Shown piece after piece: positions 16,664 through 26,080 of a DNA stretch of 64,000 nt. Numbering within the stretch: position 1 is the first letter of the stretch; each line of letters opens with the position of its first letter. The position numbers and the translations under genes are program-made. The DNA lies in the NCBI GenBank assembly GCA_944391285.1, contig CALXSY010000006.1, positions 1 to 64,000 of the forward strand, given 5' to 3'. A model generated the notes under the pieces. It was not told where the DNA came from. It ran no database searches and saw nothing but the letters and a program-made list of their open reading frames with translations. The stretch is from an uncultured Clostridia bacterium (lineage in GTDB: Bacteria; Bacillota; Peptococcia; Peptococcales; Peptococcaceae).

Positions 16664-17941
16664 CTATTGAGCATCTGCCAGTTTGCGCCCGGTGGAGAGC
16701 ATCAGCTTTAAGCGGTTCTCCTGATTAACCTTAGTTGCGCTGGAATCATAGTCGATAGCCACAATATTGGCTTCCGGATAGCCTTCCTTAATCTTGCGCA
16801 CCATGCCGCGGCCGCAGATATGATTGGGCAGGCAGCCAAAAGGCTGGGTGCAGACGATATTGTTCACTCCGCTGTCCAATAACTCCAGCATCTCTGCCGT
16901 GAGCAGCCAGCCTTCGCCCATTTTTACGCCGTAGTGAATGTAATCTTTAGCCAAAGCCTTAGTATGGGCAAAATTAGACGGTGCTCTTAAAGGCGGATGA
17001 CGCTTGATAGCCGCAATCATTTCATTTTGCAAGGCGGAAAATTTATTGACCAAGAAGGAAAAAATCATCGCCTTAGCCTTGCTGTGCCCGTAAAGCTTGC
17101 GGTCCTCTTGGTGAGTGTCGATGGTGTATAATAAAAAGTCCAAAAGCCCCGGCACTACCACCTCAGCATCTTCCTTATGCAAAAAATCTTCCAAATTATT
17201 ATTGCCCAAAGGCGCAAATTTAACATAAATCTCGCCTACGATGCCAACTTTGATTTTTTCCTCGCCGGCGGTTTTCACTTGAGCGAAATCCCGGCAAATA
17301 TTCTCCATATTAGCCAAAATCTCTTTTTTCTTCAAGCCTTTGCCCGCCTTAAACTGCTCTGAAATCTCCCGGCACCATTTGTCCACTAAATTATTAACAC
17401 TGCCTTCCTCTGCTTCGTAAGGCAAAAGCTGATTGCGCAGGCACATCAATAAATCGCCGTAAACAATAGCTTTAATCAATTTAAAGGTAAAGCTTAAATT
17501 TAAATCAAAGCCCGGATCCTTTTCCATGCCGGTATAGTTTAAAGACACCACCGGAATATAAGCCAAATCCGCCTTTTTTAAGGCTTTGCGCAAAAGCCGG
17601 ACATAATTGGACGCCCGGCAGCCGCCGCCGGTTTGCATCAGCATTAAAGCAACCTTGTGCTTATCATACTTGCCGCTCTCCAAAGCGTCCATTAATTGTC
17701 CGATAGTTAACTGCGCCGGATAGCAAATATCATTATGAGTATATTTCAATCCTTTGTCCACCACCCGCCGGTCACGGGTATCGATGATTTCCATTTTATA
17801 GCCTTCGATAGCAAACAAAGTCTGCATCAGCTGAAAATGAATCGGCAGCATCATGGGGACTAAGATTGTATAATTTTCTTTCATTTCTTTGGTGAAAACC
17901 ACACGCTCTTCTTCTGCCAATAATTCTTCCGCCATTCTCAC
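16664..17941 (-). CDS. 2-hydroxyacyl-CoA dehydratase-like protein (DUF2229/COG3580 type)
   Basis: A 425-aa protein of the group that accompanies BadF-type activases. Cysteines in THNDICYPAQL, QTGGGCRASNY and CTQPFGCLPNHICGRG are candidate iron-sulfur ligands. It resembles one half of 2-hydroxyacyl-CoA dehydratase-like enzymes, but its reaction is not known. It overlaps the activase gene by 4 nt (GTGA start; an ATG two codons in is the alternative). The two products almost certainly form one ATP-driven low-potential redox system. Confidence 0.85.
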   Translation of the reverse strand: MRMAEELLAEEERVVFTKEMKENYTILVPMMLPIHFQLMQTLFAIEGYKMEIIDTRDRRVVDKGLKYTHNDICYPAQLTIGQLMDALESGKYDKHKVALMLMQTGGGCRASNYVRLLRKALKKADLAYIPVVSLNYTGMEKDPGFDLNLSFTFKLIKAIVYGDLLMCLRNQLLPYEAEEGSVNNLVDKWCREISEQFKAGKGLKKKEILANMENICRDFAQVKTAGEEKIKVGIVGEIYVKFAPLGNNNLEDFLHKEDAEVVVPGLLDFLLYTIDTHQEDRKLYGHSKAKAMIFSFLVNKFSALQNEMIAAIKRHPPLRAPSNFAHTKALAKDYIHYGVKMGEGWLLTAEMLELLDSGVNNIVCTQPFGCLPNHICGRGMVRKIKEGYPEANIVAIDYDSSATKVNQENRLKLMLSTGRKLADAQ

Positions 17942-20868
17942 TTCTTCCTTTCTATGGCAGCAAATAAGCTGCGCAAACGAATTTTTACTGCTCCTAAATT
18001 GTTGATCTCATCTATTTTAATCTGGGTGTATAACTGATGATTTCTTTCCAAAATATCTCTGACCTCGTCAGTGGTAACGGCATCTAAGCCGCAGCCAAAG
18101 CTGACCAGCTGCACCAGGTAAATATTATCGTGTGTGCAGACATAATCAGCAGCATTGTAAAGTCTGGCATGATAGGTCCATTGGTTTAAAACACCCCGGC
18201 GTTTTTTCTCATTTTCTAAAGGCAGGCAATCCTCGGAAATGACCACCGCACCGAAATCAGCAATCAGCTTATCGATGCCGTGATTGATTTCCGGGTCGAC
18301 ATGATACGGTCTGCCGGCTAAAACGATTACGGGCAAATTATTTTCCTTCGCATATTTTAAAGCTTCTTCGCCGTATTTAAAAAGACCTTGGCGATAATTA
18401 TCCTGCGCCTGATAAGCCGCCTCGATAGCTTTGGCAACTTCTTTTTTAGCGGTGATGCTATACTTTTCTTTCAGATAATGCTCCATGGATTTGGTGAAAT
18501 ATTTGCGGTTATGGAGCCCGAAATATTCATAAGAAAAATCCACCTCTTTTAACGCCTTCATATTGGCGCTTAAAACTTCCGGATAATAAGCCACTACCGG
18601 ACAATTATAATGATTATCGCTGATATGTTCGTCAAAATTGTAAGGCAAGCAAGGGTAGAAAATGCGTTTCTCACCTTTATCCAAAAGATACTCAATATGC
18701 CCGTGCATGAGCTTCGCCGGATAGCAAATGGTATCGCTGGGCACGGTATGCTGTCCGTGCAGATAGAGCTCCCGGTTGCCAAAAGGCGAGCGTATCACTT
18801 CAAAGTCCAGCGCTGTCCAAAAAGCGTGCCAGAAATGCCAGTTTTCGTACATATTTAAGCCCATGGGAATGGCGATATGCCCCCGTTTGGCGTCTTTTTT
18901 CGCCTTGGTTTTGCCGATTAAACCTAATTTATACTGATAAGCGTTAAAGGTAGTTTTATTGATTAATAAACCGTTATTGAGCGGTCTTTCGCAGCGGTTG
19001 CCGCTGATTAGTTCCCTGCCGTCGCCAAAAGAGTTAACGCTTAACTGGCAGTGATTGCCGCAATACTGACAAATGCGGCTGGTCACCGTAGGCGCAAAGG
19101 TCTTTAACTCTTCGGCAGTTAAAATCTGCGATTTTTCGATGGGCAGTTCCTTGGCAAACAAAGCCGCGCCGTAAGCGCCCATAAGTCCGGCAATCACCGG
19201 ACGAACAACCTCCACCTCAACCTCTTTTTCAAAGGCTCGCAGAATAGCATCATTTAACAAAGTGCCGCCCTGCACCACGATTTTTTTGCCCAAATCATCC
19301 TTGCTGTTGGCTCTTATTACCTTATATAAAGCATTTTTTACCACGCTGACCGAAAGCCCCGCTGAAATATTATCAATGGTAACGCCCTCTTTCTGCGCTT
19401 GCTTCACTGACGAATTCATAAAGACCGTGCAGCGGGAGCCCAAATCCACCGGATGAGGCGCAAATAAGCCTAATTTGGCAAATTCCTCTACCTCATGCCC
19501 CATGGAGGTCGCAAAGGTTGAGATGAAAGAACCACAGCCGGAAGAGCAGGCTTCATTTAAAAAGATGCTGTCAATAGCGCCGTTTTTAATCTTAAAGCAC
19601 TTGATATCCTGTCCGCCAATGTCCAACAAAAATTCGACATCAGGCATAAATTTCTGCGCTGCCGTCAAATGCGCCATAGTTTCGACCAAGCCATAATCCA
19701 AGCGGAAGGCGTTTTTCACCAATTCTTCACCATAACCGGTGGAAGCGCTGGCTTTAATTTGTACTTGCGGATTAAGCTTGTAAATCTCCTCTAAAGCTTC
19801 TTTGACAATCTCCACCGCTTTGCCGTTGTTGTCCTTATAGACGCTGTATAATAATTCGCCTTCTTCGCCCACTACTGCCACTTTTACAGTGGTGGAACCG
19901 GAGTCAATGCCGATGGTTACCGGTTTGTCATAGCTAACCAAATCCGCCGTCTTAACCATAGCTTTGGCATGGCGGGCACAAAATTCGTCGTATTCCTCTT
20001 GATTGGCAAACAGAGGCTCTAAATAATTGCCCTCTGCTAACTCTTGATTGCTGCTTTTAATTTTTTCTGCTAAACTTGCTAAGTTGACAGGTTTTTCCCG
20101 GTTAGCATACAAAGCCGCGCCGTAAGCGACATAATATTGCGCATTTTCCGGAAATACTGCCTGATCGGGACTTAAGTTTAAAACATCAACAAAACTTTTT
20201 TGCAGCGCGTCCATAAAGCTTAACGGACCGCCCAAAAACATAATGCGCCCTACAAAATCCCGTCCTTGGGCTAAACCGCCGATAGTCTGATTGACTACGG
20301 CATGATAGATGCTTAAGGCAATATCCTCCTTAGCCGCTCCTTGATTGAGCAAAGGCTGAATATCCGTTTTAGCAAAAACACCGCAGCGGGAAGCTATGGG
20401 GTAAATACGCTTAGCTTTTTTTGCCAGCTCATTTAGTTGCTCTAAATCAACATCCAGCAATACCGCCATCTGATCGATAAAAGCGCCGGTTCCGCCGGCA
20501 CAGGAGCCATTCATGCGTACCTCTACGCCGCCGGTCAAAAATAATACCTTGGCATCCTCGCCGCCCAGCTCAATTACGGCATCAATCGTTTCCGGATAGC
20601 TTTCTACTGCTATTTGGGTAGCGATAACCTCCTGCACAAAGCCTACACCGATCCTCTCTGCCATGCCCATGCCGGCTGAGCCGGTGATAACCAAAGAAGC
20701 CGGCTCGTTTTCGGGTATACTTGCTTCCATTTCTGACAAAAGTTCCTGAGTCTTCTCCTTGATCATTGCCCGGTGTCTCTGATAGGATTTGTATATAATA
20801 TTATCTTTTTCGTCTAAAACTACTGCTTTAATCGTGGTAGAACCTATGTCTAAACCTATTCTATACAT
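17938..20868 (-). CDS. Tandem acyl-CoA dehydratase activase (BadF/HgdC-like, DUF2229)
   Basis: A 976-aa protein with two actin-fold ATPase domains: GLDIGSTTIKAVV at the N-terminus and GIDSGSTTVKVAV near residue 322. Each carries the glycine/cysteine motif that holds a bridging [4Fe-4S] cluster in HgdC-type activators (GSCAGGTGAFIDQM; CSSGCGSFI). The C-terminal third (from about residue 640) starts with CQYCGNHC and has the DUF2229 region. Activators of this type drive electrons to very low potential at the cost of ATP. The substrate of this two-gene form is unknown. The start has a promoter 38 bp upstream. Confidence 0.9.
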   Translation of the reverse strand: MYRIGLDIGSTTIKAVVLDEKDNIIYKSYQRHRAMIKEKTQELLSEMEASIPENEPASLVITGSAGMGMAERIGVGFVQEVIATQIAVESYPETIDAVIELGGEDAKVLFLTGGVEVRMNGSCAGGTGAFIDQMAVLLDVDLEQLNELAKKAKRIYPIASRCGVFAKTDIQPLLNQGAAKEDIALSIYHAVVNQTIGGLAQGRDFVGRIMFLGGPLSFMDALQKSFVDVLNLSPDQAVFPENAQYYVAYGAALYANREKPVNLASLAEKIKSSNQELAEGNYLEPLFANQEEYDEFCARHAKAMVKTADLVSYDKPVTIGIDSGSTTVKVAVVGEEGELLYSVYKDNNGKAVEIVKEALEEIYKLNPQVQIKASASTGYGEELVKNAFRLDYGLVETMAHLTAAQKFMPDVEFLLDIGGQDIKCFKIKNGAIDSIFLNEACSSGCGSFISTFATSMGHEVEEFAKLGLFAPHPVDLGSRCTVFMNSSVKQAQKEGVTIDNISAGLSVSVVKNALYKVIRANSKDDLGKKIVVQGGTLLNDAILRAFEKEVEVEVVRPVIAGLMGAYGAALFAKELPIEKSQILTAEELKTFAPTVTSRICQYCGNHCQLSVNSFGDGRELISGNRCERPLNNGLLINKTTFNAYQYKLGLIGKTKAKKDAKRGHIAIPMGLNMYENWHFWHAFWTALDFEVIRSPFGNRELYLHGQHTVPSDTICYPAKLMHGHIEYLLDKGEKRIFYPCLPYNFDEHISDNHYNCPVVAYYPEVLSANMKALKEVDFSYEYFGLHNRKYFTKSMEHYLKEKYSITAKKEVAKAIEAAYQAQDNYRQGLFKYGEEALKYAKENNLPVIVLAGRPYHVDPEINHGIDKLIADFGAVVISEDCLPLENEKKRRGVLNQWTYHARLYNAADYVCTHDNIYLVQLVSFGCGLDAVTTDEVRDILERNHQLYTQIKIDEINNLGAVKIRLRSLFAAIERKK

Positions 20869-20905
20869 TTTGACACCTCATCATTGCAAAGTAATAATAC
20901 ACTTA

Positions 20906-20933
20906 ATTATAACACAATATTTTTAAAAAACAA
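20906..20933 (-). promoter_or_regulatory. Promoter of the activase module
   Basis: Minus-strand TTGTTT (20933-20928), 16 bp, TATAAT (20911-20906). The region 20869-20981 is otherwise AT-rich and holds no gene. Confidence 0.6.
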
Positions 20934-20981
20934 TTACAAATATTTGCGCTAAATTCCAGCTCTATCTAATAAAAAATTCGA

Positions 20982-21545
20982 CTATTGTCGCTCAAAATCC
21001 TCTATCCACACCTCATCAAGGGCAAAGTCAGCGCATAGGTCTACGATGAAATCTTCTTCACACAGCCTTTGGCAAAAATCATACACTTTTTTTGCCGTCT
21101 CCTTTTGGTAGATCTCTACGACTCCTTGTGAACGGTAGCTTTGAAGCGCATGGCTTATTACCGCACCTTCTAAAGCTAAGATTTCGCTCATTTCCTCCAG
21201 CTTTTCCGGGGAGCAAAACATATACACCAAATCATGCTCATCAAAATAAACTTCCTTTGAGCCATTGGCTAAGCCTATGAGCATGAGGCTGTCCTCGTCT
21301 AAAAGGTTTAAATTTTTGCTTAAAACTATCTCCCCTTGCGGATAAAACAACCAGCGCAGAGTGCGGTCCTCTGCCGCTTGATGCTCCTTTAAAATCTGCG
21401 CCAGGATTTCCTCTTTTGACGGATTCATCTCCTGCACGCCAATCAAAAAATTTGCCGCCCGCTCTATTTTAACGGGACGATAAGTAATTTCATCATTTTT
21501 CAGATGCCCTCTTAAGCGGTATTGCCAATATGTATAATCTATCAT
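20982..21545 (-). CDS. Protein of unknown function
   Basis: A 187-aa soluble, acidic protein with no signal peptide or membrane segment. I do not recognise a family. It starts MIDYTYWQYRLRGHLKND and ends in an acidic tail (DEVWIEDFERQ). Its start overlaps the stop of the upstream PF06541-like gene by 4 nt, so both are translated together, probably downstream of trkA-trkH. Codon use is like its neighbours. Confidence 0.7.
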   Translation of the reverse strand: MIDYTYWQYRLRGHLKNDEITYRPVKIERAANFLIGVQEMNPSKEEILAQILKEHQAAEDRTLRWLFYPQGEIVLSKNLNLLDEDSLMLIGLANGSKEVYFDEHDLVYMFCSPEKLEEMSEILALEGAVISHALQSYRSQGVVEIYQKETAKKVYDFCQRLCEEDFIVDLCADFALDEVWIEDFERQ

Positions 21546-22039
21546 GCCGCTCCTCCCATGCGTCTAATCAAAGTGCACACCACATCCCCTAAAAATCCTG
21601 CCCACAATAACCAAAGGAGCTTCTTTTTCTCCTCGCTTTCTTCTAAACGCAAGCTTTTCGCCAGTTTTGGCTGCAAAATATACACAAACGCATATGCCAG
21701 CACCACCCAGGCAAAAGCAAAATCCAGACAAATCAAGCCGTTTAGATTATATTTATGCTCGCTGTAATCCCAATATTGCAGTCCGAAAGCTTTTTTCAGC
21801 CACCAGCCGCTTAAATATTCTACCCCTAAAGGAATAATTGCCGCGCAAAGAAAAAAACTGCCTTTGCTCAATGATTTCACAGCTAAAAGCAGTACAGAAG
21901 CAATCCCATACATAGGTTTAAAGGGACCAAAGAGAAAATTGGGCTTAATAAATGTCCCTTGCGTCATAAATTGATAAACCTCTTCCAAAAGCCAGCCGCC
22001 AAAGCTGTAAAGCATCAAGCGCAAACAAGTTATCTGCAT
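21542..22039 (-). CDS. PF06541 (putative ABC-transporter permease, CmpB-like) membrane protein
   Basis: A 165-aa protein with about four membrane segments. LLEEVYQFMTQGTFIKPNFL, GPFKPMYG, EYLSGWWLKKAFGLQYWDYS and NLNGLICL are the family landmarks, all shared with the larger paralogue at 54268-55311. Function of the family is unknown despite the ABC-permease label. The start codon is inside the 3' arm of a perfect 15-bp inverted repeat, so translation may be controlled. Confidence 0.83.
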   Translation of the reverse strand: MQITCLRLMLYSFGGWLLEEVYQFMTQGTFIKPNFLFGPFKPMYGIASVLLLAVKSLSKGSFFLCAAIIPLGVEYLSGWWLKKAFGLQYWDYSEHKYNLNGLICLDFAFAWVVLAYAFVYILQPKLAKSLRLEESEEKKKLLWLLWAGFLGDVVCTLIRRMGGAA

Positions 22040-22093
22040 ACTTTAAACCCTCCTTTTGCTTTATTATTGGTCGAAACTGGTTTAAAGTATGCA
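22035..22093 (-). promoter_or_regulatory. Perfect 15-bp inverted repeat covering a start codon
   Basis: TGCATACTTTAAACC (22035-22049 on the plus strand) and its exact complement (22079-22093) flank 29 bp. In a trkH-proximal mRNA this would be a 15-bp hairpin whose 3' arm holds the ATG of the PF06541 gene and the last two bases of its Shine-Dalgarno AAAGGAGG. It may be a translational mask or, as DNA, an operator. Confidence 0.7.
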
Positions 22094-22110
22094 TTTGTTT
22101 CTTGCTTAAT

Positions 22111-23565
22111 TTATTTCTTGATTTTTCTCTCCGGCAATATTGCCGCAAAAACTGTATAAATTTCCAAACGCCCTAAAAGCATTAGAATACTCATTAAGAT
22201 TTTGCCAGCCTGAGGAAATGCAGCATAGCACTCACTGGGTCCAAAACTGCCCCAGACAGCGCCGATATTGCCCAGTGAAGTGATAGCCGCCATATAAGCA
22301 TCCAAAATGCTTAAATCCAGACAGACCAAGAGGAAAATTCCTATTGCTAAGGTAATTAAATAGATAAAGATAAAGGTTAAAGTTCTGGCAACGCCTTCGG
22401 CATCCATAGGATAGCTGCTGCTTTTGACATTGCCCACCAAGCGGGGATGCAGGATTCGCTGAATATCTATTTTGACCTGCTCAAAAGCAATAACAAATCT
22501 GTCAACCTTAATACCGCCGCTGGTAGAGCCGGCACAGCCGCCAATCATCATTGCCAAAACTAAGATATATTTGCTCATCTGTGACCAGCATTCAAAATCT
22601 GTTGTGACAAAGCCGGTAGTCGTACCGATGGTAATTACCTGAAAAGCAGCAGTGCGCACGGCATCATGCACGCCCAAATCCTGCTGTAAAAAAAGCTGGC
22701 AGGATAAGACAGCGATCAAAAATCCGTAAATCAGCAAATACGCCTTTACCACCGAGTTTTTGAAAAAACCTTGTAGTTTATGTTTAGCTCTCCAGGCATC
22801 ATAATAAAGCGCCAGATTAATACCGCTTAAAAACATCACGATAATTCCGACCCATTCAATGCCGGCATTTTGATAATAGCCCAGGCTGCTGTTTTTAGTG
22901 GAAAACCCGCCGGTAGCTACGGTAGCAAAGCTATGGCAAATAGCATCAAACATATCCATGCCGCAGAGCCAATAACCGGCTATGGCTACAACCGTCAGCA
23001 CCATATAGACAATCCATAATATTTTTGCTCCGTCGCTTATGCGGGGAGTCAGCTTGTTGCCTACTGCTTGGGAAATCTCCGCTTTAAACAGCTGCATACC
23101 GTTATTGCCCAAGGCGCTGAGCAAAGCGACGAATAAAACCAAAATACCTACGCCGCCCAGCCAATGGGTCAGCGCCCGCCACAATAAAATACCTTTGCCT
23201 AAAGCTTCCACATCGGTAAAAATGCTGGCGCCGGTAGTAGTGAAGCCGGACATCGTTTCAAAGATCGCATCGGGCAAAGTATCCACTGCTCCGCTTATTA
23301 AATAAGGCAGCATCCCGAAAAGCGTAGCAAAAACCCAGCCCATAGTCACTATCAGATAACCGTCTTTAGCTCGCATCCGCTTCTCATTATTCTTAAAGCC
23401 ATAGCTCAAAATCCCGCCGCAAAGCAGGGTAATTACCATGGATATAAAGAACGCCCAAGCTTCATTTTCGCCGTAATAAAGCGAAATTGCCAGCGGAAAA
23501 ATCATACTTATGCCGATAATCAGCAATAACTTGCCGCTGGTAGACCAAATTATTTTTCCTCTCAT
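22111..23565 (-). CDS. trkH: Trk/Ktr-type potassium uptake protein TrkH
   Basis: The ion-conducting subunit of a Trk/Ktr potassium transporter, 484 aa, with four pore-loop repeats carrying selectivity-filter glycines: TMSGFTTTGAS near residue 105, FATVATGGFSTKN near 215, TIGTTTGFVT near 313 and TSLGNIGAVWGSFGPS near 430. Membrane location is clear from the many hydrophobic segments. It lies 33 bp downstream of trkA, its regulatory partner, in the same operon. Confidence 0.95.
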   Translation of the reverse strand: MRGKIIWSTSGKLLLIIGISMIFPLAISLYYGENEAWAFFISMVITLLCGGILSYGFKNNEKRMRAKDGYLIVTMGWVFATLFGMLPYLISGAVDTLPDAIFETMSGFTTTGASIFTDVEALGKGILLWRALTHWLGGVGILVLFVALLSALGNNGMQLFKAEISQAVGNKLTPRISDGAKILWIVYMVLTVVAIAGYWLCGMDMFDAICHSFATVATGGFSTKNSSLGYYQNAGIEWVGIIVMFLSGINLALYYDAWRAKHKLQGFFKNSVVKAYLLIYGFLIAVLSCQLFLQQDLGVHDAVRTAAFQVITIGTTTGFVTTDFECWSQMSKYILVLAMMIGGCAGSTSGGIKVDRFVIAFEQVKIDIQRILHPRLVGNVKSSSYPMDAEGVARTLTFIFIYLITLAIGIFLLVCLDLSILDAYMAAITSLGNIGAVWGSFGPSECYAAFPQAGKILMSILMLLGRLEIYTVFAAILPERKIKK

Positions 23566-23598
23566 ATCACTATCTCTTTCTTTGTTTATTTGTCCGCT

Positions 23599-24936
23599 TT
23601 AGCCAAAAATAGCATCAATCTTGCCAACTCTTTCGGCGCTGGTGAACACAACCAGCCTGTCGCCTGCCAAAAGCATATCACCGCCGGAGGGAATAATAAC
23701 CTCATCATTGCGGAATATAGAGCCGATAATCGCTCCTTTAGGGAATTTGATATCCATAATCCGCTTATTGACCAGTTTTTTCATATCTTCGGTCAAAACA
23801 ACCTCATAGGCTTCTGCGCCGCCGTTTTCAATAATGGAAATGGATAAATATTTGCCTTTGCGCACAAATTTTAAAATTGCTTCTGCTGTCAGCATCTGCG
23901 GGCAGACGCAAACGCCGATTCCCACCTGCTGCATTAACGGCATATAATCAGACCGCCTGATTTGGGCAATGCGGTTTTTAGCCCCTAGCTGCTTTGCTAA
24001 AAGGCAAGTTAAAACATTGAGCTTATCATCATCCGACAAGGCGATCAAAGCATCGGTTTCACTAATGCCTTCGTCCTGCAAAAGGTCAATATCGCCGATA
24101 TCACCGTTTAAAACTATTGCTCCATCCAAAGCGGCACTGAGCTTTTTACATTCCTCATAGTTCTTTTCGATGATTTTTATTTCCATATCCTCTTTTTCGA
24201 GATACTGCGCCAAATAAAACGCTACCCGGTTGCCGCCTAAAATCATACAGCTGTCAATGGTATAATGCTTAAAGCCTAAATACCCTTCAACTTCAATGGC
24301 TTTTTCTTTCTTGGTCATGATCAAAAGCTGATCATTTTCCTCGATAATATCATCACCGCGGGGAACGATAATTTTATTTTTTCGAATAATCGCCACGATG
24401 ACATATTCCTTTGTGCCGGGCAAATCCTTCAGGCACTTGCCGATAGTAGGATTTTTTTCCTCTACCCGCAAATCCAGCATCAGCAGTCTGCCGTTGGCAT
24501 AATAATTGACATCCATTGCTTCCGGATAATGCAGAAGCTGGGTTACTTCTTTAGCCGTTACCTTTTCCGGGTTAATCGCTAAATCAATGCCTAATGAAGG
24601 ATTATTGAGCAGCTTTTCATCGGAAGCATATTCAGGATTGCGAATACGAGCTACCGTTTTGGCTACGCCCGATTGCTTGGCTAAAAGGCAAGCCAGCATA
24701 TTAACTTCATCGCTCTCCGTAACGGCTACCAATAAATCAGTTGCTTTAATATTACACTTTTGCAAAACCTCTGAGCAAGCACCATTGCCGATGATCACTT
24801 GAACATCCATGCTTTCCTCTACGACCCTGGCTCGGTCGGGGTTAGGCTCAACTACAGTGACATTGTGCCTTTCCTTGGCCAGCAAAGAAGCTATACTGTA
24901 ACCTACTTTTCCGGCGCCTAATATAACAGCATTCAT
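23599..24936 (-). CDS. trkA: Trk system potassium uptake protein TrkA
   Basis: Cytoplasmic nucleotide-binding regulator of TrkH, 445 aa. Two RCK units are visible: the first Rossmann motif GAGKVGYSIASLL at the N-terminus and the second GGNRVAFYLAQYL near residue 232, each followed by a TrkA-C region (VVEKNPTIGKCL-type and PKGAIIGSIFRNDEVIIPSGGD). Two tandem RCK/TrkA-C units at this length are typical of full TrkA. First gene of the trkA-trkH operon. Confidence 0.95.
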   Translation of the reverse strand: MNAVILGAGKVGYSIASLLAKERHNVTVVEPNPDRARVVEESMDVQVIIGNGACSEVLQKCNIKATDLLVAVTESDEVNMLACLLAKQSGVAKTVARIRNPEYASDEKLLNNPSLGIDLAINPEKVTAKEVTQLLHYPEAMDVNYYANGRLLMLDLRVEEKNPTIGKCLKDLPGTKEYVIVAIIRKNKIIVPRGDDIIEENDQLLIMTKKEKAIEVEGYLGFKHYTIDSCMILGGNRVAFYLAQYLEKEDMEIKIIEKNYEECKKLSAALDGAIVLNGDIGDIDLLQDEGISETDALIALSDDDKLNVLTCLLAKQLGAKNRIAQIRRSDYMPLMQQVGIGVCVCPQMLTAEAILKFVRKGKYLSISIIENGGAEAYEVVLTEDMKKLVNKRIMDIKFPKGAIIGSIFRNDEVIIPSGGDMLLAGDRLVVFTSAERVGKIDAIFG

Positions 24937-25054
24937 ATCTTCACCTTCCTAAAATGCATTTTTTGCAAATTCTGTACTTCTATATTTTAAATGATTTTTG
25001 TCAATTTCGCAAGACTTTTGCCTAAAAAAACTCATTTTTACCTTTATTATCATC

Positions 25055-25089
25055 TATAGTTTAAATATTAATCTTTTCGTTAAACTATA
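25055..25089. promoter_or_regulatory. Inverted repeat in the trkA-ecfT intergenic region
   Basis: TATAGTTTAA (25055-25064) and TTAAACTATA (25080-25089) are exact complements around a 15-bp spacer. The site sits between the divergent trkA and ecfT genes, upstream of the ecfT promoter, and may be a DNA operator. The remainder of 24937-25178 is AT-rich without a gene. Confidence 0.45.
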
Positions 25090-25116
25090 TCTTTTACCGT
25101 TAAAGTAAGATTTTTC

Positions 25117-25145
25117 TTGTCTGCGTCTTGAAAACATGCTATGAT
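25117..25145 (+). promoter_or_regulatory. Probable promoter of the ECF transporter operon
   Basis: TTGTCT (25117-25122), 17 bp, TATGAT (25140-25145), 33 bp before the ecfT start codon. Confidence 0.55.
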
Positions 25146-25178
25146 TAAATAAAACTATTTGCTTTAGGAGGGATATAT

Positions 25179-26078
25179 ATGCTTAAAGATGAATTCAGCA
25201 CCTTTCATCCGCTGGTAAATCTTTTTTATTTTGCCATCGTCTTAATTTGTGCCATGCTCTTTATGCATCCTTTATATCTCCTTTTAGCACTGTTTTGCCT
25301 ATGCAGCTACAATTATCAGCTGGACAAAAAAGGCTTTTGGCGCAAACTGCGCTATCTGCTTCCTTTGATTTTTTTCACCGCCGGGCTAAGTATGCTTTTT
25401 AATCACCAAGGCGTTACAATCTTAGGGCATTTTCCCTCCGGCAATCCTCTGACCTTGGAGTCAATAATCTATGCCTTTGCCGCCGGCTTGGTTTTGGCTA
25501 ATCTGCTTATCGGTTTTTCCTCTCTAATCAAGGTCTTGACAGAGGAAAAAATCATCTATCTCTGCGGTCGTTTCTCGCCGGCATTGGCACTGGTTATAAC
25601 CATGAGCTTGCGGTTTATCACCAAATTTCAGACCGAGCTGAAGCAAATCAGCCAAAGCCGGCGAATATTCGGCGACGATCTTAAAAAAGGCTCCTTAACC
25701 AAAAGACTGCACGCCGCTTTAAATATTTTTTCCGTCATGATTAGCTGGGCGTTAGAAAGCTCCCTCGATGTCGCCGACAGCATGAGAAGCCGAGGCTATG
25801 GCATAGGCAAACGCAGCAGTTTTGCCCTGTACCGCTTTGAGCGCCGGGATTATTGGCTGCTTTTGTGGCTTTTTCTCTTGGGGCTTTATTTAGCGGTCGG
25901 AATTTATTTTAAAGCTTTTTCCTGGCACTATTTTCCCAAGATTTCCGCTTTTAGCTTAAACGCTTATCAAGCAAGCGTTTTCTTGGCTTATCTTTTAATA
26001 GCTTTAACGCCAATTTTTTGCCGTCTTATCTATCATTATAAGCCTAAAAGCCAGAACACTATGCAAAAGGAGCCTTGA
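25179..26078 (+). CDS. ecfT: ECF transporter T component (EcfT)
   Basis: The membrane scaffold of an energy-coupling-factor vitamin importer, 299 aa. Hydrophobic N-terminal half and a cytoplasmic region that includes the coupling helix motif SMRSRGYG near residue 206 (the ARG-type signature that contacts the ATPases), with a second such region SQSRRIFGDD near 160. AGGAGG precedes the ATG. It ends in overlap with the ATPase-fusion gene, so T, A and apparent S units are co-expressed. Confidence 0.92.
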   Translation: MLKDEFSTFHPLVNLFYFAIVLICAMLFMHPLYLLLALFCLCSYNYQLDKKGFWRKLRYLLPLIFFTAGLSMLFNHQGVTILGHFPSGNPLTLESIIYAFAAGLVLANLLIGFSSLIKVLTEEKIIYLCGRFSPALALVITMSLRFITKFQTELKQISQSRRIFGDDLKKGSLTKRLHAALNIFSVMISWALESSLDVADSMRSRGYGIGKRSSFALYRFERRDYWLLLWLFLLGLYLAVGIYFKAFSWHYFPKISAFSLNAYQASVFLAYLLIALTPIFCRLIYHYKPKSQNTMQKEP

Positions 26079-26080
26079 TT

